Assembly (NCBI RefSeq): GCF_900114055.1
Contig: NZ_FORR01000005.1
Span: 114,299-178,298, forward strand
Reading direction: 5' to 3'
Source of the DNA: Thermoflavimicrobium dichotomicum
GTDB taxonomy: Bacteria; Bacillota; Bacilli; Thermoactinomycetales; Thermoactinomycetaceae
DNA length: 64,000 nucleotides
The position numbers and the translations under genes are program-made. Numbering within the stretch: position 1 is the stretch's first letter; each line of letters starts with the position of its first letter. Below are positions 53,280-61,372 of this stretch, one piece after another. The notes below the pieces were generated by a model, which ran no database searches, was not told the DNA's origin, and worked only from the letters and a program-made list of their open reading frames with translations.

Positions 53280-54122
53280 TTAAGCAACATTTGAAGTTAT
53301 AGATTGACGAAACTCTTTAGGGGATAAATATCCCAAAGCAGAATGTGGTCTCTCATCATTGTAGAATTTTATATATTGATCAATATCGTTTTTGGCTTCC
53401 AAGAAGGAAGAATATTCTTGGAGCCAAACCGTTTCTTCTTTCAGAGTACGAAACCAGCGCTCAATATAAGCGTCTGCGTCAGGATTGTTGTATCCCGTTC
53501 TCTCTTGCTTAATCCCTGCATCTTTTAGTGCTTTCATATAGCGACGACTCGTCATTTGGCACCCATTGTCACTCCGAATAGTAAGACCTTTACCTTGTGT
53601 ACCAAAAGGAAATCGGTTGTTTAGAGCCTGATCAACAGCAAAAAGAAGCTCATCAGTGCGACAGAATCGTGAAAATTTGTATCCGACAATCTCTTTGTCA
53701 TATGCATCAATAACCGCAAAGAGATAGCCCCAGCCATCTTGACCACACCAGATTTTTGTCATGTCCACTTGAAAATGCTCATTGGATCGTGAGACAGGGA
53801 TCTTTCCGCCTTTCTTTTTTCGCTTAGCCTGGTAATGTGCTGGTTTGCTTAGCAAACCAAGCTCTTTCATGATCCGGTATACTCTTTTATGATTCACATT
53901 GATGCCATACTTTTTCTTTAACCAGACACAAATCCGCCGATATCCATTGGTTGGGAACATTCCACAAAGCTCTTGAATCTTTTGACGAAGCGACGCTTCG
54001 TCATTCTGTACACGCTTTTTTGGCGCTTTCTCTTTTATTAGCTCGTATCCATAGGTGCGATTAATACGAAGGGCCTTCGTAATTTGTGGGATCGAATACC
54101 CTTCTTCCACTAAGGTTTGCAC
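53280..54122 (-). CDS. IS3-family transposase OrfB (DDE integrase core)
   Basis: The protein has 280 residues. FPTNGYRRICVWLKKKY is the HTH_21 region, then the rve core with DDE residues in QVDMTKIW, IRSDNGCQMT and ERWFRTLKEE. The end ALGYLSPKEFRQS is typical of IS3. It is normally made as an OrfAB fusion by minus-one frameshifting at the A6G run in 54158-54167. The reading frame extends upstream of its first ATG. Confidence 0.93.
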   Translation of the reverse strand: MQTLVEEGYSIPQITKALRINRTYGYELIKEKAPKKRVQNDEASLRQKIQELCGMFPTNGYRRICVWLKKKYGINVNHKRVYRIMKELGLLSKPAHYQAKRKKKGGKIPVSRSNEHFQVDMTKIWCGQDGWGYLFAVIDAYDKEIVGYKFSRFCRTDELLFAVDQALNNRFPFGTQGKGLTIRSDNGCQMTSRRYMKALKDAGIKQERTGYNNPDADAYIERWFRTLKEETVWLQEYSSFLEAKNDIDQYIKFYNDERPHSALGYLSPKEFRQSITSNVA

Positions 54123-54136
54123 GAGCCCTCGAGTTC

Positions 54137-54424
54137 TTACCTTCGACCCCAGTTCGTCTTTTTTCGGAGAATCTCAATTTGCATGGCCTGTTCACCAATC
54201 AGAGCCTTAGCTTCTTTTAACTCTTTTTCCAGCTCACCTTCTCTATTAGATGGACCACTAGACAAGGCAGATAGTCCGCCTTGAATAAAAGACTCTCTCC
54301 ACTTGTAATATTGTGGTTGTAATATTCCGTATTCTCTGCATACAGCAGAGATATTTGCTCCTGGTGCCATTCCAGCTAACACAATCTCCATTTTCTGTTC
54401 AGCTGTCCATTTTCTCCTTCCCAT
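54137..54424 (-). CDS. IS3-family transposase OrfA (HTH)
   Basis: The protein has 95 residues: RRKWTAEQKMEIVLAGM and SAVCREYGILQPQYYKWRE are the HTH_Tnp_1 domain, then a leucine zipper. It ends just after the CGAAAAAAGAC slip site shared with OrfB. The ATG has AAAGGGGTCGTTTTT nearby. Confidence 0.92.
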   Translation of the reverse strand: MGRRKWTAEQKMEIVLAGMAPGANISAVCREYGILQPQYYKWRESFIQGGLSALSSGPSNREGELEKELKEAKALIGEQAMQIEILRKKTNWGRR

Positions 54425-54683
54425 TAAAAACGACCCCTTTCTTCTTCCTCCATTATAACTTAAACTTTGTCTGGAAGATTATGGGGTCATTATAAAGCCA
54501 CTATATTGAAAATATACAAAAACCACAAACAGACCCATATAGGGTCTTTTTCTTTTGACGACACAAGGAAATACATTGTTTTCCTAACTATATTACAATA
54601 CCGCTAACCTTCAATCCTGCAAAACTAACACAAATACTGACGAATTTAGAACTAAGAAATGTGGGTAAAGGGAGAGTTGGAAA

Positions 54684-54830
54684 AATGGGAAGAAGGTATT
54701 ACCATTCTACAATAGTCCAGTATGGAGGAAAGCAAGGAAAGCGGTATTAGCACGGGATCATTATCTATGTCAGATATGCTTGGAACGTGGGGTCTTGGAG
54801 CCAACAGTGATCGTTCACCACATCGACATT
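54684..54830 (+). pseudogene. HNH endonuclease remnant
   Basis: The frame WRKARKAVLARDHYLCQIC and LEPTVIVHHID is the typical HNH core with CxxC and HHI. It stops within 40 residues and lacks a start. Phage-type HNH genes look like this. Confidence 0.6.
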
Positions 54831-54879
54831 TAAAGGATTGGCTCAAAAAAGGAGTGTTGAAGGGGATGGTGAAGTGGGT

Positions 54880-55038
54880 GTATACTAAGGATAACAAGAG
54901 GATTGGAACTACGATAGAATGAAAACGCAAATAAAACTTGCTACGAAATGTATTTTCAGATCATCAAGTATTGCATCTATAATAGAATGGAAAACAAAAA
55001 GACTTGAGCCAACTCTTAGGGTACTCAAGTCTTTTTCT
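54880..55038 (+). CRISPR. Family B pair: leader, two repeats and terminator
   Basis: Repeats at 54897-54926 and 54966-54995 (ends AGAATGAAAAC and AGAATGGAAAAC), with a 39-bp spacer. The leader side reads GGGTGTATACTAAGGATAAC. The second repeat is followed directly by the GACTTGAG hairpin (54996-55038). Confidence 0.65.
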
Positions 55039-55091
55039 ATTTCCTCGGTGGATCGCTTAGGCAATCTTTTTGTTTATCTCAAAAACGATCG

Positions 55092-55374
55092 GATGACGAG
55101 ACTTGAGACTGAAAAGAAAAGAAAGAGTCCAGGCGTTTTTACTTTGTTTTCAGAGGGCAATTCCGATCGCTTCATGGAAGCCTTGAGCAATAAATGGCTT
55201 CATCGGATGCAAGATATCCATGAAACAGTAGAAGTGAGACTCAAAATCGCCCAACTGTTGAAAAACTGGTATTTGACCCACCGTGCTGACCAATGGAGAA
55301 AGCCGAATAAAAAGAACAAAAAGAAGGTGCCTCTCATCCAGCATACTCTGGAAGAGCTGGAAGGAAAGGAATGA
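55092..55374 (+). CDS. Hypothetical protein, possibly a remnant
   Basis: From the ATG at 55092 about 93 residues: MTRLETEKKRKSPGVFTLF, IHETVEVRLKIAQLLKNWYL, then a Lys/Asn-rich tail and LEELEGKE. The open frame extends upstream through the family B array, which is not coding. No ribosome binding site is obvious. Phage-like composition, family not recognised. Confidence 0.4.
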
Positions 55375-55583
55375 TAAAAATACGCTTCACAATTGATCAC
55401 TCGAGGGAATATTCGGGGATCAAACGGGAGATAAAGAAGATATAGAAGCAATGTATGAAAATGAATTAAATGTATTTGGTGCCGAAAAAAGTGAAAAATT
55501 CTGATGCCCTTTGATGAACAAGAATTTATTTCAAAGCTAGCTTCTAATGACTTTACAAGTATGGTTTCGGAGAAAATCAAACG

Positions 55584-55787
55584 TCTAAAATTCGTTTCAT
55601 TGTTGACACCTTAAAACAGAAAAACAACAACATGCCTTTGGTAATATATACTACTGAAACGATCGTTGGCTACGATTACGAAACTTTGAAACAATATCCT
55701 TTATTAAGAATTTGCAATTTGCCAAATACAATAGTTTCAAGCATACGCTCACTGATGGATTCAGTAATCACTAATATGAAGATGTAA
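55584..55787 (+). pseudogene. C-terminal remnant of an unidentified gene
   Basis: Frame IVDTLKQKNNNMPLVIYTT then TIVGYDYETLKQYPLLRI and NMKM-stop. Upstream stops interrupt any start. The 200 bp before it also look like broken coding sequence. Confidence 0.4.
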
Positions 55788-56340
55788 TTGATATCAGATG
55801 GAACGTTCTATTTGTTGTCGTCGATCTGGAGTAGTTAAAAAACCCCGGAGATCGACGACTTTTATTTTTCACTATTTTCAAGGGTTTTACATTTCTCTTT
55901 CATTTTCAGATTTCAAACGATACAATAATAAGTGTAGGATTTATGCGGTGTTTAGGGGTTTATGATGTACCTATAAGGTATTGAAATTCAACGATTAATG
56001 AGTTTTGAGAAAGCGTGTGGATCAATTAGAAGGAATTTGAGTGAGTCTCTATTTCATAGCAAAATATTATTAAAGGCTCTTTCATCTGTTAGGATGGTGA
56101 AGCCTTTAATTTTGCAAAAAGTAAATAAATGTAAAAGTAATAACTTGTTTGTAATACAAACCAAAAAGTAGTAAAAGGAGCTATAAAAACTAGATAAGCC
56201 TTTGGTATACCTATAACCGATAAAGGAGGGATTTAATTGGACGTTTTGTAATTATTAATTTATTGAAGCATTTTTGCTCAACTAGAGTAGAGTATAATAT
56301 AACAAACTAATGATATAGCGAATAATGGAGGTTCAACGTT
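55788..56340. other. Non-coding stretch
   Basis: No gene seen. A hairpin (AAAGGCT, AGCCTTT then AATTTTG) lies at 56074-56113. A TATAAT box at 56293-56298 is well placed for the PhzF gene but has no clear -35. Confidence 0.4.
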
Positions 56341-57225
56341 GTGAAACATCAAATTCCTTTCCAACAAGTTGATGTGTTTTCGGCCGTTCCGTTCAAGGGA
56401 AATCCGGTTGCAGTTGTGCTCGACGGCAACGGTCTGCCGGCCGAACAGATGCAGGCCATCGCCAAATGGACCAACTTGTCTGAAACCACCTTCGTCTGCA
56501 AGCCTACTGATCCCCGGGCTGACTATCGGCTGCGCATTTTCACACCCCGGAGAGAACTTTTATTTGCCGGCCACCCCACAATCGGATCAGCTTATGCCGT
56601 GTTGCAGCACGGATTGAAGCCCAAGACGACGGGGCGTCTGGTACAGGAGTGCGGCAAGGGATTGGTTTCTATCCTCATCGACGGAGATCGTTTGTTTCTC
56701 ACGTTACCGAAACCCATTCTGCACGACATCCCGGCTGTGGAGCTGGCCGAGCTTGCAAATGCACTCGGCATTGCTTCAAACAGTGTGCGTGCCAGCGCAA
56801 CCGTCGACGTCGGAGTGGTGTGGATTACATTGCAATTGACCGATGCAGAGGAGGTGCGGCGTCTGCAACCCGATATGGCCCGGATTGCTGCGCTAACTCC
56901 GCCTGGCGTTGCCGGCGTGACAGTGTTTGGCCTAACGCCGGTAGGTACTCAACCGCAGATTGAGGTACGCTCCTTCGCACCTATCGAAGGCGTGCCGGAG
57001 GATCCGGTGTGCGGCAGCGGTAATGGTTGCGTGGCAGCGCTCGTGAGGGAATTCCGACTAATCGAGAAACCGACTTACGTCGCAAGCCAAGGTCGCTGTG
57101 TGGGCCGTGACGGCCGAGTTGAAGTGCGGTTCCAAGATGATGGTACCATCTTGCTGGGCGGGCACGCAGTGACGTGTGTAGAAGGCATGCTATATCTTGA
57201 AAGAGACCTTGCCCGGAATCCATAG
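56341..57225 (+). CDS. PhzF-family isomerase/epimerase
   Basis: The protein has 294 residues, starts with GTG behind AATGGAGG. QVDVFSAVPFKGNPVAVV opens the PhzF fold, the catalytic Glu is in NLSETTFV, and the second-half landmarks are LFAGHPTIGSAYAV and PEDPVCGSGNGCVAAL. PhzF-like proteins isomerise small acids; the substrate here is unknown. The gene is markedly GC-richer than both flanks, which argues for recent transfer. Confidence 0.9.
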   Translation: MKHQIPFQQVDVFSAVPFKGNPVAVVLDGNGLPAEQMQAIAKWTNLSETTFVCKPTDPRADYRLRIFTPRRELLFAGHPTIGSAYAVLQHGLKPKTTGRLVQECGKGLVSILIDGDRLFLTLPKPILHDIPAVELAELANALGIASNSVRASATVDVGVVWITLQLTDAEEVRRLQPDMARIAALTPPGVAGVTVFGLTPVGTQPQIEVRSFAPIEGVPEDPVCGSGNGCVAALVREFRLIEKPTYVASQGRCVGRDGRVEVRFQDDGTILLGGHAVTCVEGMLYLERDLARNP

Positions 57226-57372
57226 GCATCCCGCGATTAGAAGGCCGGTGAAGAAGTCCTAAAGTAGTCATCATTATCGCGAGCGTTGCTCGGTATCCCT
57301 TTGTGGGATACTTAACAATATGTGGTACGATCTGTTACGAAGTGCGAAAAGACTTAAAACTACAACATAACT

Positions 57373-57460
57373 AGGCATAGAACGTGCCTTCGTGAATGGA
57401 TGTAGGTAGCTACGCCAGATGAAGCGAGAAGTTCGCTATTTCAATGGCGATGTAGTTCAC
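57373..57460 (+). mobile_element. Solo IS605-like right end, copy 2
   Basis: Matches 49932-50019 over 88 bp (AACGTGCCTTCGTGAATGG to GATGTAGTTCAC) with substitutions in both stem arms that partly compensate. No tnpB in front. Confidence 0.55.
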
Positions 57461-57479
57461 TTAACTATAAATGAACCTT

Positions 57480-57520
57480 CGTAATCCCTCCCAAATGGAG
57501 GGTTTTGTTTTTGGGAGGAA
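57480..57520 (+). terminator. Intrinsic terminator
   Basis: ATCCCTCCCAAATGGAGGG followed by TTTTGTTTTT. Confidence 0.7.
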
Positions 57521-57783
57521 CGAAATGAACAGGAGAATTCTCTATGGCATTTCAAGATACTTAGGTCGTTCCAATACTAATCGGATTATTCGATAAAGAA
57601 TCACTCTATTTATCAACAATTTTCACAGGTTATTCACAATTTATCTTTGATTCATTGATTACCACTTATTTCAGAAATGGAACCAAATTTGCCCGATGCT
57701 CCCTCTACCCCAAATAGGATATGTTGTAGTCGCGTGACTGACACGACACGAGCGAAGGAAATAGAAAAGTATCCAGTAGGGTG
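57521..57783. other. Non-coding stretch with module D
   Basis: Contains AAATTTGCCCGATGCTCCC then TCTACCCC (57685-57715), the module D pattern without its hairpin. Confidence 0.4.
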
Positions 57784-57957
57784 CTACCAACGAATCAGCT
57801 TATTGTAACTATCTTGAATGGTATCGAAAATGGTATCGTAAAACTCTTTGACCGCATCTATATCCGGGACACCAGTCGGCTCGTTTGATGCTTCGCCTTT
57901 TGCTTTAATCCAAGCGACGGTGATTTCCGTAGCCAATTCACCAAAGGATTTTACCAA
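57784..57957 (-). CDS. Small hypothetical protein
   Basis: Start at TTG 57957 behind TAGGGAGGTGAGAACA, 57 residues: SFGELATEITVAWIKAKGE, DIDAVKEFYDTIFDTIQ, SYNKLIRW. Helical, acidic, resembles small phage or plasmid proteins. No family recognised. Confidence 0.45.
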   Translation of the reverse strand: MVKSFGELATEITVAWIKAKGEASNEPTGVPDIDAVKEFYDTIFDTIQDSYNKLIRW

Positions 57958-58307
57958 TGTTCTCACCTCCCTAACCAAAATTTCGACATTAACTGAATTC
58001 GATATCACTAAACGTTTGAGCCAGTTGCGGGATCGAATTCAGGCTGGGATTCAGTCACGATTATTTAGAAAGGCATCCGTTATTATCTATTATGGAATCC
58101 ATCGAAAACTGTGAGTCCTATTTGGATTCTTGGCCAGTACCGGTTGTAGATTCGGATAAGATGCTATGGATTATATTATTCATCATGAAAAGTAAGTATG
58201 GAAGGCCCCTTTTGCTTCGGCTGAAATATGGAGTGTGAAAAGAAAGCAAGGAGTCGATTTTTTTATCAGAAGAATGAAAACGTATGTTCTTCAGTTTTAT
58301 CAGTTTT

Positions 58308-58378
58308 ATGGATTGCATCTACAATAGAATGGAAAACAAAAAGACTTGAGCCACCTCTTAGGGTACTCAAGTCTTTTT
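58308..58378 (+). CRISPR. Family B single repeat with terminator
   Basis: One repeat (GATTGCATCTACAATAG, ends 58337) followed directly by the GACTTGAG hairpin, as at the end of the arrays at 38965 and 54880. The leader and other repeats are missing. Confidence 0.6.
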
Positions 58379-58491
58379 CTATTTCTTGGGCAGATGGCAG
58401 AATGTTATAGGTGTCAAACTCATGCAAGGAGGCATTACAAATGAAACGGCTATCTGATTTTTAATGTTTTAAACCACTTCATCGGTTTTAC

Positions 58492-58962
58492 TCATCTAAT
58501 AAACGCCCTTTCTTGATTTGCAAAAAAGTCCTGAATACGTATACGTTGTGCTGGATGCAAGTCCATTTGCTCGATTTCTTCTTTTGTAAATAACTCAACT
58601 CGAGTGGATTCAGAGCTTACCGACTTCTCTCCCCCTAAGATTTTACAGGCAAAACAGATTGAGAACTGTTGCCGAACTTCGCCGTCTGAGAATGCAATCA
58701 CATGACCCGGATCAGTGTAAAGCCCAATACATTTCAGAACTTCCACGTCAAACCCTGTTTCTTCTTTGACCTCTCGAATGATTGTCTGTTCGATCGATTC
58801 TCCTAGTTCCATAACCCCACCAGGTAATGACCAGAGGTGATTATCACTTCGCTTATGAAGTACAATTCTGCCTTCCTGATCAGTGACGACGGCAGAAGCT
58901 GCAGGAACTAACGAATTTGGCTTTGGAGCACCGGGTTGATGATAATAATCCTTTCTTGCCAA
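58492..58962 (-). CDS. NUDIX hydrolase
   Basis: TTG at 58962 with GAGGAGG eight bases before gives 156 residues. The Nudix box reads GGVMELGESIEQTIIREV and continues KEETGFD, complete with REVKEE. VLHKRSDNHLWSLPGG precedes it. Such enzymes cleave nucleoside diphosphate derivatives. Substrate not known. The frame is open three codons further to a GTG, which is too close to the ribosome binding site. Confidence 0.88.
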   Translation of the reverse strand: MARKDYYHQPGAPKPNSLVPAASAVVTDQEGRIVLHKRSDNHLWSLPGGVMELGESIEQTIIREVKEETGFDVEVLKCIGLYTDPGHVIAFSDGEVRQQFSICFACKILGGEKSVSSESTRVELFTKEEIEQMDLHPAQRIRIQDFFANQERAFIR

Positions 58963-59198
58963 GCGGAGCACCTCCTCAGATTAACCAAAATGAATATTAG
59001 AAAAATTGTTACCAACTCAAGCCAACAATCGAATTGAGCCACCAGCCCCAAAAATATCTATGGGAAAAGCCTATAGAAAGGGGTGGTGGCGGAATTTCAA
59101 GTTTAATTCAGTGAATTGTCAAAATATTGTTTTCGGCAAGTTATTTAATCTCTCATAATAATTATACTGGTAATCAAAATGGAATGAAGGGATTGAAA

Positions 59199-59621
59199 AT
59201 GTATCAGAAAATCGTTTGTACAGGATTTATTTATCATCAAGGAAAGACGCTTATTGTTCAACGGTCTTTACAAGAAACATTTTTGCCTGGTTACTACGAG
59301 TTGCCAGGAGGTAAGGTAGATTTTGGTGAAGACCCGGGCGATGCGCTGAAACGGGAATTCCGCGAAGAAGTAAATTTAAATGTTGAAGTCATCAAGCCGT
59401 ATAAAATATTTTCCTATGTTTCAGAGAACGGAAACAGGCACACAGTAGAAATCGTTTATCAGGTTCAACTCACAGATGATCCAGGAAATATCCGGTTGAG
59501 TAAAGATCATTCTGCTTATCAGTGGATTTCCGAAAATGATGCTCATCATTATCTTATTAGCGAAGAAACCAAAGACTCAATCCTCCGTAGATTTAAAGCA
59601 GTTCTGCCCATCAATATTTAA
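59199..59621 (+). CDS. NUDIX hydrolase, MutT-like
   Basis: The ATG at 59199 gives 140 residues. LIVQRSLQETFLPGYYELPG and then GKVDFGEDPGDALKREFREE (Nudix box with REFREE) fix the family; it resembles 8-oxo-dGTP-type MutT proteins in length. Ribosome binding site is GAAGGGATTGAAA. A partial, stop-containing copy lies at 41780 with the same upstream 100 bp. Confidence 0.9.
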   Translation: MYQKIVCTGFIYHQGKTLIVQRSLQETFLPGYYELPGGKVDFGEDPGDALKREFREEVNLNVEVIKPYKIFSYVSENGNRHTVEIVYQVQLTDDPGNIRLSKDHSAYQWISENDAHHYLISEETKDSILRRFKAVLPINI

Positions 59622-59624
59622 CGG

Positions 59625-59797
59625 GTTATACTGGATCGGCTCATTGAAAAAGAGTACAAACTCGGCGCTTCCCAAATTCTGTACTACAAGAAAAAGTGGT
59701 TCATCAATATCAACGATCAGTTCGAGAAACAAGAGGAACCACTGGACTCGGATCGAATCATGGGAATCGATATGAGCATTGTCTATCTGTGGATCGA
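59625..59797 (+). pseudogene. TnpB (IS605-family) fragment
   Basis: Frame VILDRLIEKEYKLGASQI, YYKKKWFININDQFE and DRIMGIDMSIVYLWID-stop. The GIDxxIV sequence is the start of the RuvC-like nuclease core of TnpB. Flanks carry more TnpB-like sequence in another frame (STGDKQREMDLQAHGSGDM). Only about a fifth of a normal TnpB remains. Confidence 0.65.
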
Positions 59798-59952
59798 TTG
59801 AATTCAACAGGGGATAAACAGAGAGAAATGGATCTCCAAGCACATGGATCAGGTGACATGGTGGATTTTCGTTTCTTTTTGAGAAAAGTGATACTTTACA
59901 ATCAGTGATTAGGGGAGTATGATGAGCTCGATAAAAAATAAATATATCCTCG

Positions 59953-60150
59953 TAAATCGCTGAGTCCCGCAATACGCGGGAGCGGGGGAACCAACTGCAG
60001 ACTGTGGCTAATCTGTCACGGACTGCATGGGGTGAATCCTGGGGTGGATTTGTTCCATGCCTGGGTAGGGTGACTCTCAGCCACCCGAATCCGACAGCTA
60101 ACCTCGTAGGCGTTGTGAGAGGGGGAGTGAGAATCGCAGAGGAGCACGGC
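59953..60150 (+). promoter_or_regulatory. Cyclic-di-AMP riboswitch (ydaO/yuaA type)
   Basis: The conserved blocks follow in the right order: ATCGCTGAGT, AGCGGGGGAACC, ATGGGGTGAATCC, GGGTAGGGTGACTCTCAG, CCCGAATCCGACAGCTAACC, TCGTAGGCGTTGTGAGAGG. Such riboswitches shut off genes for wall remodelling or osmolyte/potassium transport when c-di-AMP is high. A terminator follows at 60168. Confidence 0.88.
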
Positions 60151-60167
60151 TATTTTTGCTGTGCCAG

Positions 60168-60203
60168 AAAGGCCGCGTGAAGACACCCTTCTCGTGGCCT
60201 TTT
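60168..60203 (+). terminator. Riboswitch-associated terminator
   Basis: AAAGGCCGCG pairs with CGTGGCCTTTT, T-run after it; just upstream GCACGGC and GCTGTGC form a further stem. It sits in the expression-platform position for the ydaO-type riboswitch. Confidence 0.75.
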
Positions 60204-60310
60204 CTGTTGTTGATAGTAAGCACTTTCGCACAAGTAGGTTAGAGATTTTCCTTTACTTTGTAATGAGTTTCTTCCATCCATCATAAAAAGATGTTGAGGG
60301 AGGACAAAGT

Positions 60311-60889
60311 ATGTTCAAAATCATCTATTTTACGGGCTTGGTAATCATGTCCATTATTCGCGCTCCTTTTAGTAGGCAGACTAAAACGAATCAGATTGTT
60401 GACAGCCGTAAAACAACTTTAGAGATATTCCTGCTTTCTCTGATGTCCGTCGGGATGCTAGTCATTCCACTAATCTATGTCTTCACTCCGTTACTGAGTT
60501 TTGCCGATTACCAGCTTCCTTCTTGGGCGGGATGGATTGGAGTAGTGGTCTCCTTTGTAGCCCTCTGGCTATTTTGGCGTTCCCATTCTGATTTAGGACG
60601 AAACTGGTCTCCTACTCTTGAGTTAAGGAAAGGACATCAACTGATTACCAGTGGAGTATACAAATATGTTAGGCATCCTATGTATGCAGCTAGTTTGATG
60701 TGGGGAGTCGCCCAAGTTTTGTTATTGCATAACTGGATAGCAGGGTGGTCCCCTTTGTTGTCGTTGATGCTAATGTATTTCTTGCGTGTATCGCGAGAAG
60801 AACAAATGATGCTTGATCAGTTTGGAGAAGAGTATCAATCTTACATGAATAGAACGGGGAGAATTATACCACGCCGGTTTTGGAAGTAA
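60311..60889 (+). CDS. Isoprenylcysteine carboxyl methyltransferase (ICMT/PEMT)-like membrane protein
   Basis: The protein has 192 residues with about five membrane segments. GRNWSPTLELRKGHQLITSG, VYKYVRHPMYAASL and EEQMMLDQFGEEYQSYMNR are the ICMT/PEMT SAM-binding signature (RHPxY, E near the end). It methylates a lipid-like or prenylated small molecule, unknown which. GTTGAGGGAGGACAAAGT precedes the ATG. It is the first gene after a c-di-AMP riboswitch, an unusual target. Confidence 0.87.
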   Translation: MFKIIYFTGLVIMSIIRAPFSRQTKTNQIVDSRKTTLEIFLLSLMSVGMLVIPLIYVFTPLLSFADYQLPSWAGWIGVVVSFVALWLFWRSHSDLGRNWSPTLELRKGHQLITSGVYKYVRHPMYAASLMWGVAQVLLLHNWIAGWSPLLSLMLMYFLRVSREEQMMLDQFGEEYQSYMNRTGRIIPRRFWK

Positions 60890-61223
60890 TGGGGCTTTTT
60901 TTCGGTGTCCTCATCATCTGCGTGAAGAAATTGGGAAGGAAAAGATACAGTCCCATCAAAATTATTTGAAACACTTGGGGACGTTCTCAAGTGTGCCTAT
61001 CAAGGTCTGGAGAAAAGCGTGGGAGATACGCGAAGCGCATCGCTGCATTACATCAGAACAATAATACGAAGTGAACGATGTTTTCTGCAGGTAGTCCGGA
61101 TCGTCTAACTAAACCTGATGGATTGCGTAATATTCCTAGAAGCTGCGGTATCAAAAACGAGGACTTTCTGGACACAAGGTGTTGTTATGGGCGAGTTATC
61201 CCCGATTTTTCTTTTATAAACAC
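60890..61223. other. Non-coding stretch
   Basis: No gene seen in this gap before the hairpin family copy. Confidence 0.4.
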
Positions 61224-61266
61224 AAAATGACTTGAGTTCCCTAAGTGGCGTCTCAAGTCATTTTTT
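61224..61266. terminator. GACTTGAG hairpin family, copy
   Basis: AAATGACTTGAG and CTCAAGTCATTTTTT around TTCCCTAAGTGGCGT, nearly the same loop as at 18966. Module D follows at 61271-61315. Confidence 0.7.
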
Positions 61267-61372
61267 CATTTATTGGAAAGATGGCGCCAAATTTGAGCTT
61301 TGCTAATCCACCCCTCCTATTTCATTTGCGTATAGAATTGGTAAGTTTCCGACATCGATCCATTTGAGATAT

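Larger units (their letters stand above)
53256..54492 (-). mobile_element. IS3-family insertion sequence, intact
   Basis: About 1.24 kb with imperfect terminal inverted repeats TAATGAACCCCG and TAATGACCCCAT. Encodes OrfA and OrfB with a slippery A6G motif between them. A solo end of the same element lies at 31600. No clear target duplication was seen. Confidence 0.8.

Noticed and set aside
54919..55091. N-terminal half of the 151-residue ORF
   Set aside because: It runs through two family B repeats and a terminator, so it is very unlikely to be translated.
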